Positions 23,971-35,913 of a stretch of DNA of 64,000 nucleotides are shown piece by piece; the stretch's first letter is position 1, and the number at the start of each line of letters is the position of its first letter. The stretch is from NCBI GenBank assembly GCA_013399015.1, contig VWZX01008936.1:3304327-3368326 (forward strand). Reading direction: 5' to 3'. The notes under the pieces are model-generated. The model searched no databases and was not told the DNA's origin. It worked only from the letters and a program-made list of their open reading frames with translations. This stretch comes from Galbula dea (Eukaryota; Chordata; Aves; Piciformes; Galbulidae). The position numbers were made by a program, and so were the translations under genes.

Positions 23971-26900
23971 AAAGGAAAGTCTAGTATTGTCCATTCTTTG
24001 CTTTATTCTTACACAGAAATTCTTCTTGAATTCTGTTGTACCTTCCTTAATTTCAACCTTCACACCCTTCTTCAAGAAACAGTGCAGAATTAAATTGTAG
24101 TTTTTTGTTAACACCTTGAAAATTGTTTCCTTCCAGTGGTTAGAATCTGCTCCTGGTTACGCAGAGATTGCTAATGAATATTTAATGGCAGTGAACTACT
24201 GATACTGTGAGAAGAGCTGTTTGTTGTTATTTTTTTAATCATATTCAGCACTGGAATTTAAAGAAAAAATAGAATTAAAAAATCACATTCCTATGGAAAG
24301 ACCTTTAAATCTTTCCAGTAACTGCCACATACAAGCAGAACTAGACAAGGTCTAACCTTCATCTACTTTGAAGGTTTCATGGAAACCTTTCAGGTTGCTT
24401 TCACAGACCTTTTTATTCGGTTGGTTGGTATTTTTAAATGCCAGCTTTGCACATTTTAAAATTAGGGAAAGCATCTGGTTTAATACATGAAGTTGACTCA
24501 ACCTGGACACACCTTTGTTTGGTCAGGTGCTGGTACACTAATTAAAGCCTCTATTCATCTTGCCAGCCTTGTCTGACACAGTTCAAGATGCCTGACATAC
24601 TAGCTCCCACATCGCCTCTGGTAATCTAAAGCAGTAGAACTACATAATTTTAAACACTGTTACCAAATACAGTGCTTTGTAGTTTACTGTAATGGGATGC
24701 TGGTGCTTCCCTATTAAAATCTCATCTTTGCAAATTGCCTTTTTTCTTTTTATTTTTTTGGCAGCCAGTGCCAGGTGCAGTAACACTAAATATTTTCCAA
24801 GTACAGTTAACCAAAAGGCCTTTATGTCTATTTTAGTACTAGTAAATCTAGTTCTTCATTTATTTTCATAAATATTTATAGGTGTTGCAAGACTCTTTGA
24901 TTAGTTATTTAATCTGCCATAGAAAATCCTATGTGAAGAACAAGAATAATGTTTATACTAAGTTTAGGAAAGAATTTCCTGCTTAAATGCCTGCCTAGCA
25001 TGTGCTAGTTAGCTGTTAATACACTAACAAATAATTGCTAATTCTCCTACAGCACTTTCATTTTTTAAATTGGTTTATCTAATCCTCATTAGATCTATCT
25101 AGAAAATTGGAAGTGTAAACAGACCTTGATTAATATTGTCTTTTGCCTCCCCTAACTACAGGTAGCTGTTTGGTTAGCCAGTTCAGTATTTTTCACTGAT
25201 AGCAAATTATCTGGTGATTTTACATGAGGTGTCTGCTGCTGCAATGTTTCTTTCTTGCCTTAATAAAAGAAGCTAGAAGTTTGTGTAAGAGACATGGTGG
25301 AAAAACACCATCCTAAGTATGTAATTAGAGTTCAGGTATAATTGCTATGAAGATAATGCAAAATGTCTTGTGTTCTCAAATTCCTGTTCTGCCTGTAGAT
25401 GTAAATTTAAGTAATCTGCACAGTGAGTGTGCTTATGGTTAAAAGCTTTTTTGTTTGTGACTTTTTTTAGTGTAAGCTTTTCCTTCCCAGGTTTTTGGCT
25501 TAGCTCGTCATACGAATACTGTACTAAACAAATAGTGTATTGGTTTGTATATGTTTTAAAATTGCTTCATCTGGGAGGTGGCATGCTTTCTTTTCTTGAG
25601 AGGGTCTGATTTTCAAAAGATTCTCAGTATTAGTGAACTGAATCCCTGACAGCACTGTTACCTTCTGCTTGTCTTACTCCAGATGACTTGCTTCAGCCCC
25701 TGCCACTCTCTCAGTTCAGCTGTTTCTGTGGCTGTGCCATAAAACTTCTTTGAGTCAAAAAGAAAGCAAAAGCATTGAGCCTTCACGTGTTCTCTGATGC
25801 TAATTCAAACATTTTGGGAATCAAGGATGTCAGAACTCCAGGAACCTTCCTTTATAAGTGATGCTGGAGTGGGACTCCTTGAACAGTGGTAATTAATGGG
25901 CTGTTGCAAGTGGGTTGGTTTTCACATTTTAAAGTCTGTAGCCACAAAGGTGAAAGCAGAGGAAGTGTGTATTTGCTCTTAAGAAACTAAAACCCTGTCT
26001 TGTGATTAGGCAGAATAGTTTACCTCATACTTTCGTTCCTCCTTCTGTCTGCTTGAAGGACATCTCTTCTTACTTTACTGTAGATATTTATCCTGCAGAG
26101 TTACTATTTGAATATAAGTAATCAAGTTTTTATGAGGGAGTATATGACTGGGACAGTTACAGAAGGGATTATTCTGTGCTAATGAAGGCACACTGGTCAA
26201 GGAAACTGTATTTGACTCTGAGGTACAAACCTGAAAAATGAAGAAATAAAGTGAAAAAGGCAGTAAAGTGTTTTCAGTTCAAGTGCCACTGGTGTTTCTC
26301 ATGGAAAAAACTCTGCTTCATTGTGTGCTTTTTTACTTTACGGAAGAGACTCAAGAAACCTTTCTTCAACTTTCTCATGCCCAAAGCATTTGCAAGTTAA
26401 CACTTGTGCTGTGATCCCAGGCAGCTTGGTTAGTCTGCAAGTTGTGATCATGCCTTACGTGAGATCCTGCCTGTGTAAAACCCCAAAGCAGCCCTCTTGG
26501 AAAGGTAAGCTGTTTGCCAAGCTGTAACTTGTGCAACTGCATCGGTCACCTGGTGTCGGAGCGAGAGAGCTTGCCAGAGCCTGCGAGTAGCACACTGTGA
26601 AGGTTCACTTTGTAGAAATAACACCACAGTTGCTAAGGAGCAGATAATTAAACCAGTCTATTAACCTTGAAGTGCCTACAGCTAGATCTATTCAAAGGCA
26701 GTAGCTTTTTGAAGCTGGTTCTTCGAACTGCATAGCAAAGGTGGGCAATTGGAAATCACATGTGACCGAAGCTGCTATTCGTCCCTTGTCTGGGGGCTGT
26801 TATTGAGTGTAAAAGGAGTTTATTTCGTTGTCTAGGGTAGAGTGAAGGCTCATCCTTAAACCAAGGGGAGCAATGGCAGGAAGACAGAAATAGTGCTATG

Positions 26901-27903
26901 CTAAACTTCAAGTGATGTATGTACGTAAAAAAGAAGTTGCAATGCAATGGAAAACAACAATAAAATCTCACCTGTTTTAAATTATTTTTTTTTCAAATGG
27001 GAACTCTGTGTTGTGGTTGTACTATCTGTATTTCTTAGGCCCATGTAGTAGTGGATTTCCTAGCACTACATATTTGGTCTGACTGTGGCAGAGCACGTAA
27101 TTAATCCTTATCAAATTAACCACAGAAAAAAAATAAGTTGGTTATGGCCTTCTTTTGCCAGTTATGGGCAGAAACTTAATATCTAATCTCACTTTTTTTT
27201 AATAAGCTTTAGTCTTTCTCTTTACTGCAGTAAGTTCATGGTGAACATTGTGTATTTGGGATGCCTTATTAGAATACTTTTTACAGGAATACCTACAGTC
27301 CATCTTTATTGTGTCTTTCCTGTGTCGTCTTGCTTTATGTAACTTGTGGCAAGGAAGGAGTTTTGTGGTGCTATTAGTCTGGGAGCTGTTGACCAAAATC
27401 CTGTGACAATTGCTTAAGTCTGTATGTTACAACAGTATGAGCCACAAGGGCTGATTTCATTAGCTTTGGGACTAGCTACGTAGTAGATCAGTGGGTGGAA
27501 AACTGATCACAATCTAACAAAGCTGACTGTGGGACTGTTTGATAATGGAGAATGAAGGTTGTGTTTAGAAAAAAAAATTCACTGGAAGCCATATATAAGC
27601 ACAGTCTGTAAAGAAATCTAGATATAAAGTTTTCTTTTTCTGTGCAATATAGTGCTTTGATCAATCCAATATGCTGATTAAAAGAATGCTCTACAGTTAA
27701 GGAGAGCAGAGCAAAAAGTTGTATAGATTGGGTTAAAAAAATTCCACCTCTTGAAACTAGTCGCACGAAAGTCCTTTTAGCCACCAGGTCTCTGGAGATG
27801 TACTCTTCAGTTTTGATTTCCTAAAACAGTGCTTAGAGAAGTCTTAAGATAATTGCGAAACCTAAATCAGGTTGCTTTGTCTCACTGCAGCTAAGGAATA
27901 GAA

Positions 27904-27930
27904 AGCCTTCTGCCCTCTATGCAGAAGGTT
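27904..27930. repeat. Short hairpin
   Basis: CCTTCTGC (27906-27913) pairs with GCAGAAGG (27921-27928) across a 7-base loop. One G-T and one A-T pair extend the stem outward to ten pairs. It is too short for a typical microRNA precursor and no known RNA family is recognised. Confidence 0.5.
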
Positions 27931-28779
27931 AACAGTGTAGGGCCAGTGTTGTGGGACAGAGCATCCTAGCAGCCTTCAGGAGGAGTTTGGTTGAGGACAG
28001 AGTAAAGCAAAATCTTCAAAGTTTGAGACCTAAACCTGGAAATAGTATAGAATATTGATTTGTTTAATGTGCAGTCTGATTTTATTCTTCCAAGACGAGG
28101 AAATATACAAAGTAACCTTATCAGGACCTACATACTGAAAACCTGTACCTAGAAATAAATGAGCATGTCCCTCTTCTGGAATTGTCCAATGATTAGTGAA
28201 AGGAGTGTTCAGCTCGACTGAGCCAGTTAACACAACCAAGTAAATGAGGGAAAACTATATAGAGTTGATGGCATTTACCTTTCTTATGTCATATTTAAAG
28301 CAGCAGATGATGATGATTTCCTTTAAAAATTGCATGTGTTTTTATTAATCTTATTTATTCAGAACAATCACTATTGTCTGTCTTTCCCCTTCCCCATGGA
28401 GCAGACTCTTATTCCAGTGCAGTTAGTTGCTGTGTTTCCAAATACACAACAGACTGTATTGGTAGGTGCCTCATAGGTATGAACAAATGTGTGTGGAGGC
28501 CTTCAGTGTTTTCCAGATCAACACAAGGAAAGAAAGAATACTACCTTGTGAAAATTTAAGTTGTAGCTTATGTTTGTATGTATTAATAAATGTGGTCCTG
28601 TAGCAAGCACGAAGTGAGAATTGAAGCTGTTTTCATGGAGCCTATGAAAATGGTAATTTTCTGTCTAGTTGTTTATAGTTGCTAGTTGGAACTGTCACTC
28701 CAGTAATTTTTAGCTCTGCCTTGCTGTAGTGAGTGAACCTAGAATCTACAGAACAACCACAGTTTTCTCTCATCAGAAA

Positions 28780-28818
28780 AACAAAACCAAACCAACCAAC
28801 CCGCCCCCCCGCCCCCAA
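28780..28818. repeat. C-rich low-complexity tract
   Basis: CAAACCAAAC-type units run into CCAACC and then a C-block broken by two G (28803 and 28811). Same class of simple bird sequence as at 616-698. Confidence 0.75.
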
Positions 28819-29421
28819 CTCCCAGTAATTGCTTGTGGGAGTGTGTTTTCTTGTTTTCAATCCCAGCATCTGGGCAAGTAACAAAGATGCTGCTATTCCT
28901 GTCAAACTGTATGCTGAGATCAATCTTCTGTCACTCTGTGTATCTATATTTAGTCATTGTTTGTCATGTATCAGTTCTCTGATTCCTTACAACAGAAAAT
29001 ATTAAAATTCTAATAAAAATTGTTCATTAGAGTAGTGGCACAACTGAACAATTACTCATTTAGAAATGGAAACAAAACCTCAGAATGACTACAAACCTAA
29101 ACAACTATTCTTTTCTTGATTTATGCTTGAAGTCAAACATTCAGACAGGTTTGTTTTCTAAGTGCAATTAGACAGACCCTCTGACATTTGTTCTTAGCTT
29201 ACTTGTGGCTCAGTGAAGACTGACTTGTTAGCCAAGGAAAAACACTTCATCAGGAAAAGTTCAGGCTAGGCTTTGGAAAAACTCTGTAGCTTGTTGGTCA
29301 AAATACTTGTCAAATTCCATTTTTCTTTTTCATCAAAGAAGGTCCCAAGCCTGATCTCATCAAACAGTTGTCCAAATCCCTTATAACTGACACGGTAAGA
29401 GACAGAAACCAAAGACGTGAC

Positions 29422-29437
29422 TTTTTTTTTTTTTTTT
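29422..29437. repeat. T16 homopolymer followed by C-rich stretch
   Basis: Sixteen T followed by CCCCTCCCCTTC forms a polypyrimidine tract. An AG occurs soon after, but no open reading or donor follows that would support an exon. Confidence 0.8.
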
Positions 29438-30689
29438 CCCCTCCCCTTCAGTGGAAAAGGGTGAGTAATTTTGTGGCCTGTTACAGGAAAAAAGCAGCTT
29501 TAATGCCCTGATGAAATTATTATCATTATTCCTTGTTGGGTTTCGTTTGGTTTGTTGTTTTGGTTTGTTTTTCAAAATCATGAACATGAATGTTGTAGCT
29601 AAATAACAATTAGGCAGACGAATTGTCTAGAAAACAAGAACATAAACAAATCAAGCTCTTCTCAAGTGCAACTTTAGGAATTAACATCAATAGTAAATAA
29701 TGCTCTGAGTAGAAATGTGAAAATGTTAGTGTTCTTTCAGTTATGAAAACTTTAATATCATTAGCAAGCAGATAAATAAGACTTAAATATGAATTCCCAG
29801 ATGTCTTCTTTCTCCACAGCAATGCTGGTACAGTATTGTGGTTATATAGTAAAAGAAAACCAAGGAACTGATTTAGCTGTGAAAAGACTTGCCTGGTTTT
29901 TATGTTTTTCTGAATAGATCAGTGTCCTGGTAGCATGGCCTCATAACTGTGCAAGAGAAAGCAAGGAAGGCAGTGCAAGCAACTTCACTAAAGAGACAAA
30001 GATGTCCTAATTACTGCTGCTGCTAGATGTTGAACTTTGCTTTAAGCTTCCTGTGGGCTTTACACCAGCATGGAGAGTGGTAATTCTGTTTACCTATGAG
30101 AGCCATGGGCTCATTCCAACATGCTTCTGTTGTGTGTTAATATTGAAGCACTTAGTTTTGGGTTGGGGTGACATTGGGTTTGAGGCTTGGCCATCCAGCT
30201 GAAGCAAAAAAGGATTTTGCTTTTTTTTTTTAGTTGGATATGTAGAATATTCACAGTGCTTTAGGAATCCAGTGAAACATGAATGTGCTTCTGATATGTA
30301 AGACATAAGTTTCTTAATTTGTGTATATTTACGTAAGACAAACTGAATGGAGAGAGACCAGTGTGTAGCAGAACTGACACTGACGGCTGTTAAAGACAAG
30401 CAGTGAAGAAGAGAGTTGAGGATAGGTTTTACGGAAGGACAAAATCTGTAGTGTTAAAGGAAGCATAGATTTTGCTGTACGAGAAAATGTCTAAAGTCAG
30501 TTTATGTAGCTGAAAATAGTGGTAAATGGTTGTACTGGGACTAATAAAAAGGTAGCCTCTCATGGTAATTTATTGTGCCATAGTACTACTTTCCACTGTT
30601 TGATTCATACCTGAGTCTCCCTTTGGAAATTCATGGGAGGTAGGAGAATAATTGTAATTCGTAGGAAAATGTTAAACGGAGCATGTTAA

Positions 30690-30849
30690 GCAGACTGCCC
30701 AGAGAGGCTGTGGGGTCTCCTTCTCTGGAGACACTCAAAACCCGACTGGACATGTTCCTGTGTGACCTGTTCTGGGGAATCCTGCTTTGGCGGGGGGTTG
30801 GACTAGATGATCTTTTGAGGTCCTTTCCAACCCTTAACATTCTGTGATA
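30690..30849 (+). mobile_element. CR1 LINE 3' untranslated fragment
   Basis: About 160 bases match the avian CR1 3' end in order: CTGCCCAGAGAGGCTGTGGG, GTCTCCTTCTCTGGAGACAC, CTCAAAACCCG, then the TTGGACTAGATGATCTTTTG core and CCAACCCTTAACATTCTGTG. It is 5'-truncated as usual and ends in a single octamer. It is among the best-preserved CR1 pieces in the window, so probably a relatively young insertion. No coding part. Confidence 0.92.
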
Positions 30850-32361
30850 AGTGGCTGTGCCACAGCAGGCTGGTGGCCTCTGTACTGTTTGTGTTTGGAG
30901 CTGCTGAAGAGCCCTCTTAAGTTGAACAGAAGTATTCAGCTGTTTTCTGGTCACTTGGGTTAGATAAGTGATGCAACAAACACTCACTGTGGTAGTTTCC
31001 TGCTAGAAAAATAGACTTGATGTGTGTGTGCTATTTAATTTATCCTCCTCTAAAAGTTAGAGGTTTGTTGCTGAAGTTTCTTTGTGTGCTATGATTCCCT
31101 TGTAGTCAAATTCCCCCTTGTGCTTAGGACCCAGGTACATGAGCCATTTGGAGAAAGTTGTACAAGAGCTGAATTGCTGTGACATGCCTTCCATCAGCAA
31201 GGGCAGCAGTTTTGAGAATGAAGCATTTATGTTAAAGATTATTAAGGAGCCCTAACGTGTGCTTTGTAAGTGGGTTTAGGTCTACACGAGTGCAACTGGC
31301 TTTATGAAACTCTTTACCTTCCTTTCCACCAGCATCTTGGCAGCCTTCTTCCATCTTTGAAGTGTTCTTCAGAAGGAATCCAATATTTGCCCAATGTAAT
31401 ACTCTGTGTAATACAGAGTAAAAAAGGGTACCTACTTTTTAGTAAAAGCAAGTATAGGTCTACTTAGTCACAGTCTTCAAATCATGTAAATATCCATGTT
31501 CAGTAACAGCTATGGACTTTTTTCCAGGTATTTTGCTTCAGCTAAAACCTAGTAAAGGAAAAGATATGAGACTGGGGTGAGAATATGTTTTCTAAACCTA
31601 AACTTTTTGAGAATGTTTAATCAAAAGGACTTTTAAAAATATTCTGTAAGTAGGCAGATCTATTGTTCCAGGCTTAAATCTGGAAGTTGCATGCATGAAA
31701 GTACAGGGCTAAAAGTGGTCAGTAGCGTTGATATGTGCATTTACAAAAATTTATAACACACTTGTGAGCAAACCACTCATACCTGTTTTATTCCACCTCC
31801 CAGTATATCACTAATCATTCTAACTTTCAGCTTGTGGAGCTTTTTATGAAGTCAGATTTTTCCATGGAGCAACACAGCAGCTTTCACTCTTGCTGGTCTT
31901 AAAAAGACTGCTTTAAGCACAGGGCAAGACCCAGACCATTTGGGAAGATGATATCAGGTCTCCCTCATGCCTCTGTCTCTTGAATCCAAATGACATAGTC
32001 ATTTGGCAGCTAAACTTGAAGGCTCGAGATGAGACAGATGTTGAGTGGACAGAGGTTTGTTTGCCAGCAATCAAGTCTCTGATTGCAGCTCCGATTTCCA
32101 TGCCTCTTGCCATTTACTTTATTTTCACTTATTTAACTGACAGCTTTTAAAATAAGACCAAAAATAAAGGGGAAATGGGGGGATGGGACAGGACAGCAAA
32201 AATTAATGTAGAAAGCTGTTGTATTGTCCAACCACATTTAGTTTTAAAAAATCCCAAACTTTGATTGCATTTAAGGCCTGTTTTGTTGTTTTTTTTCTAA
32301 AAAAATTTGCCAATCTGTGTTATAAAATAGGTTACTTGTTACATACTGTGGGCATGCACAT

Positions 32362-32402
32362 GGGTTCCTTCTAACTTGGGATATTCTGTGATTCTGTGAT
32401 TT
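32362..32402 (+). mobile_element. CR1 LINE 3' tail scrap
   Basis: CCTTCTAACTTGGGATATTC is followed by TGTGATTCTGTGATT: the last conserved block and two tail octamers of a CR1 element on the + strand. Only about 40 bases remain, and the upstream limit cannot be placed exactly. Confidence 0.7.
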
Positions 32403-33216
32403 GATTTACAGTTGTTCCAGGCAGCTTTACGTGCACATCTAGGGAGCTATTCTTGTAACATCTCAGATTTTTTGAGTGTAAAACCCAGACACCTAGTGTG
32501 AGGAGTAAAAACCTGCTGCTCTGGTGCTTTTTGTTAGTGCTGCTGTTTTGAAGTAACTATGTTTTGTTACACTGTGAACCCCAATAACTCTTCATAGTTG
32601 GAATTTCTGTTTATCTGTTTGCTACTCTCAATAGCTAAAAGAGAAGCAGTCCACAAATCATATTATTTTCTACATGTAGTGTGAACCATGACTCAAACCA
32701 TGCTGTCCAAATTGATGCATTTAGAAACTGATCTCTGATATAAACTTAAGCATCCTGCGACATGTAGAGTGCTGTTCCTGTCACCTTGCTTGATGTTACA
32801 CAGTCTTCAGACAGCTAATAATAAAATGCGACATATTTATGCCTGAAGTGATCTGGCACTAGTATTGCAGTACTGACTGTAGCTGGGTTGTGATGAGCCA
32901 CTGTTCCTTAGAGGTACAACCTGAGAAGGTGAGGGGATTCACAGTAGCCAGCTTCTGGTATGGTCTGGAATACAAGACCTGTCAGAAGGCCTCTGGGTAT
33001 GAGAAATGGCGAGCTCTGTTAAAATTCAAAGCCTTCAGCAAATCCTAAGTGGCTGAAGCAAAGGGCATGGAAGCATAAGTAATTCCTTTCAGCTGTAGGT
33101 GAAGTCTTCATAATGCAGATCCTCTGTGTTTCTGATGGAAACAATTACTTGGGGAAGGTAAGGTTTGGGGCATTTGCTGTAGGTGCTTGTGTACCATGGC
33201 TGTATCAACAAAGCTG

Positions 33217-33231
33217 ACACACACACACACA
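33217..33231. repeat. (AC)7 microsatellite
   Basis: Seven AC units plus one A. Short dinucleotide repeat. Confidence 0.85.
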
Positions 33232-33635
33232 AAAATTCCATAAAATGGGATCTAATACATGAGTACTTGCTGAGCAATGCTTGTGTTGTCCTCCTGCCTT
33301 TGCTAGAATTCACGTTTTCACCTTGTGTATTCATAATCAGCATGAAGAAACTTTCCCATATTGTTTTCTACATTAAAAGTATATGGATTGTGGTAATTTT
33401 CTGAAAAAGATGAAACCGAACACAAAGGGGGGAAAAAAGGAAGGCTTTGTCCTTTTTGGTTTTAGATGGTTTTATGTTGAAGGAAACCTTGCTAATGGGA
33501 GGTATTTGACTTGATGATGGTGTGCGTACTTTAATTGCTTAATGTGAACCCCCAAAACATGGCTCATAATTTCCTGTGCTACTGAACTTCTAGGAGTAAA
33601 ATGGCTTAAGCTGTCATGCATGGATGCTAGAAGTG

Positions 33636-33906
33636 TGGCCAGCAGGACTAGGGAAATGATTGTTCACCTGTAGTTGACACTGGTGAGGTCACACCAGGAA
33701 TACTGTATTCAGTTTTGTTTTCACTACGAGAAAGACATTGAAGTGCTGGAGCATCTCCAGAGAAGGACAGTGAAACTCGTGAGGGGTCTGGAGAGCAAAT
33801 CTTATGAGCAGCAGCTGAAGGAACTGGGATTGTTTAATCCAGAGAACGGGAAGCTTGAAGAGACCTCATGCTCTCTACAGCTAGTGTAAAGGTTGCAGCA
33901 AGGTAT
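33636..33906 (+). mobile_element. CR1 LINE fragment, ORF2 C-terminal part
   Basis: The + strand frame 33674-33889 reads ...EYCIQFCFHYEKDIEVLEHL, QRRTVKLVRGLESKSYEQQL and KELGLFNPENGKLEET. This is the C-terminal end of CR1 ORF2, downstream of the reverse-transcriptase core. The sequence just upstream (GTGGCCAGCAGGACTAGGGA) is also found in the 37.8-38.8 kb copy at about 38505. The fragment stops near 33906 without the element's 3' untranslated part and octamer tail, which is unusual for CR1 and implies a later deletion. No complete protein is possible. Confidence 0.88.
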
Positions 33907-35897
33907 ACATGCGTATTTTGCAATGAAATTTTTCTCTTGAAATTCTTGATGCACAATCAGTCACAAGAATGACCTGTAGTTTTATCAGAACAAAATTGCT
34001 TTCAAGAGCAATTAATAAAACCCACACAAATTGTATTGCAGCATGAATGAAAAGAAAACAGTGGTTTTTAAAGTTATTTTAGTGCAGCCTCAGAGCATGT
34101 CATGGTCAGTCATTCAAGCAGGAATGTTTAGCCTGCCAGCTTTTAAAACAATTATTCTCAGAGTTTTGAGTGTGTTTAATGCTGTTTATATTTTTGTCTC
34201 TGTTTATATTCAGGATTGCAACACATCATGAGATATGGAAAGGGCTCTGATGTTTGCATTTAACAGTGCTATCAACAGGTCTTCACATGAAAGTAAGATG
34301 AAGTCTTTCAAATTCAGACGTTGTGGTTCCCGTTCAAGAAATCCTGTTCTTTTAGCATTGTGTTTATAATGCCTTGGATAGCTTTGTGCCAACACCTCCA
34401 TTGTAACCTGCCACTCCCACTCTGCATTTTACAACTCCGCTTTTAAATTCGCCTCCTAGTTGAAACTTGTCCTAAAAAATGTTCATTCAAGAGTACATTT
34501 TCTTTGCCATATTTCCTCATTAAAGGACTTAGTTTTTATTTTATTTTTTTTTTTACAGAAAAGCTTTTTCAGGAATAATAACCATTTGGCCTATGGGTAG
34601 CTGTGATGTCTGTGCCTGATTTCTGTGGCATACATACTGTGCATTCAGCAAATACAGAACCCAGATGAAATAAAAAATAAACACCTAACGACCACAAGGA
34701 CCAAAGAAAGACTTGCAACAGTAAAATCTAGTTCAAATGATCTAAAGCAACCCTGAAAAGCCTGATTCTGCCACGTACACTTTAGCAGCATCCCTGAGCA
34801 TTTGGTTTAGAAGCTGGAGAATGCTTTAGAGAATGTAATAAACGATTTCATTTGTTGTTCTTTTGGGGAAGATTTCTGTGAAATTAGAACCAAGTCTCTG
34901 AGAATAAAATGTAGAAACAAAGCAGAAATCTGAGTAAGGGAATAAGGGGCAAAGGTAAAAAGCTACAGTTTTGAATCTGCTATAGAAATTCAGGATCTAA
35001 AGGAGTTTGTGTGCTTTTGCTCTCATTTCAACTGTCTACATGTTCTGATACCTCACTGCAGTGCTCTTCTGTGCCGTGTAAAGGAACTGTACTGACTCAG
35101 TGTCTGAGCTTTAAACTAGTTGGATAATTTGCTCGCCAGCCCTGCCTCCCTATGCAGTACCTAGGTGAAGCTTTTAAGGGTTTTTACAGATGGTTTCTTA
35201 CTTGCCACATGATTAGGTTCTGATTTTCATGCATAGTTTTCATCTGCAAAAGGAGCTATTTAATAACTCCTGGAATTCTTATTGTGGCACAGAGCCTTGA
35301 CCTAATTTACTACTTGCAAATGCCGTGTAAACCAGAAGTTCCTCCATATGTTTACCTTACAGAGAAATGTAAGAGTGAGAATATCATTTTGGAAAATCAG
35401 CTTTTCACACTGTGGAGCTCTCAATAACTTACTGGAGATTTAAAATTACACAGAGCATAAGAATAGGAGACATGGAAGAGGAAGGTTAGAGTCAGGAAGG
35501 AAAAAGCATATGATCTGGTGTGTATCTTGCAAACAGGTATGCATTTCAAGTGTGAAGAGGAGAGAAATGGTGTTTCCCTGCTCCAGCTGAAGAAACATGT
35601 AGTACAAGGGCAAAAATGACTTAAATTCTGTTCCTTGTACATGAGCTGGTTCTTTCTGAACAGGTGGAGATTTGAGAGAGGCTGTTGTGTGAGGATGTAG
35701 TTTCTGGAACATTTGTTCTGCAGGGATAAGTGATGGAATAAGTCTTTTAGTAAAGTCATACTAATGTTACTGAATGGCTCAGTGTGTTGAGTTCAGTGTG
35801 AGTGGGTTTGTTTTTTTTTAATTGCAGCAAGAGCTTTATATCTAGATACTGAAGTGTGCTCCGGAGATGGAAAATCAGTATTTGGTTTTAAACACCT

Positions 35898-35913
35898 CCC
35901 CCCCCCCCCCCCN
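35898..35913. repeat. C15 homopolymer ending in an ambiguous base
   Basis: Fifteen C are followed by N at 35913, the only non-ACGT base in the window. It most likely marks a sequencing or assembly uncertainty in the C-run, so the true length here is not known. Confidence 0.95.

Larger units (their letters stand above)
23971..30689. other. Non-coding unique DNA
   Basis: No gene recognised. It holds a second small CpG-dense spot (C at 26543, 26557, 26562, 26584), a hairpin at 27904-27930, a C-rich stretch at 28780-28818 and a 16-base T run at 29422-29437. One short segment, 29339-29394 (+), lies between acceptor-like and donor-like strings and reads GPKPDLIKQLSKSLITDT. It is too short to be called an exon with any confidence. 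Confidence 0.5.
30850..33635. other. Non-coding unique DNA with a tiny CR1 tail
   Basis: No gene recognised. It includes an (AC)7 microsatellite (33217-33231) and a short CR1 tail at 32.4 kb. The minus-strand frame 31913-32113 (66 residues, starting MARGMEIGAAIRDL) has a protein-like look but no recognisable family. At 33093-33157 (+) a 65-base segment between acceptor-like and GTAAGG donor-like strings is open in one frame. Confidence 0.5.

Noticed and set aside
30631..30987. 118-codon minus-strand frame
   Set aside because: It runs antisense through the CR1 3' end at 30690-30849, so it is a repeat shadow.
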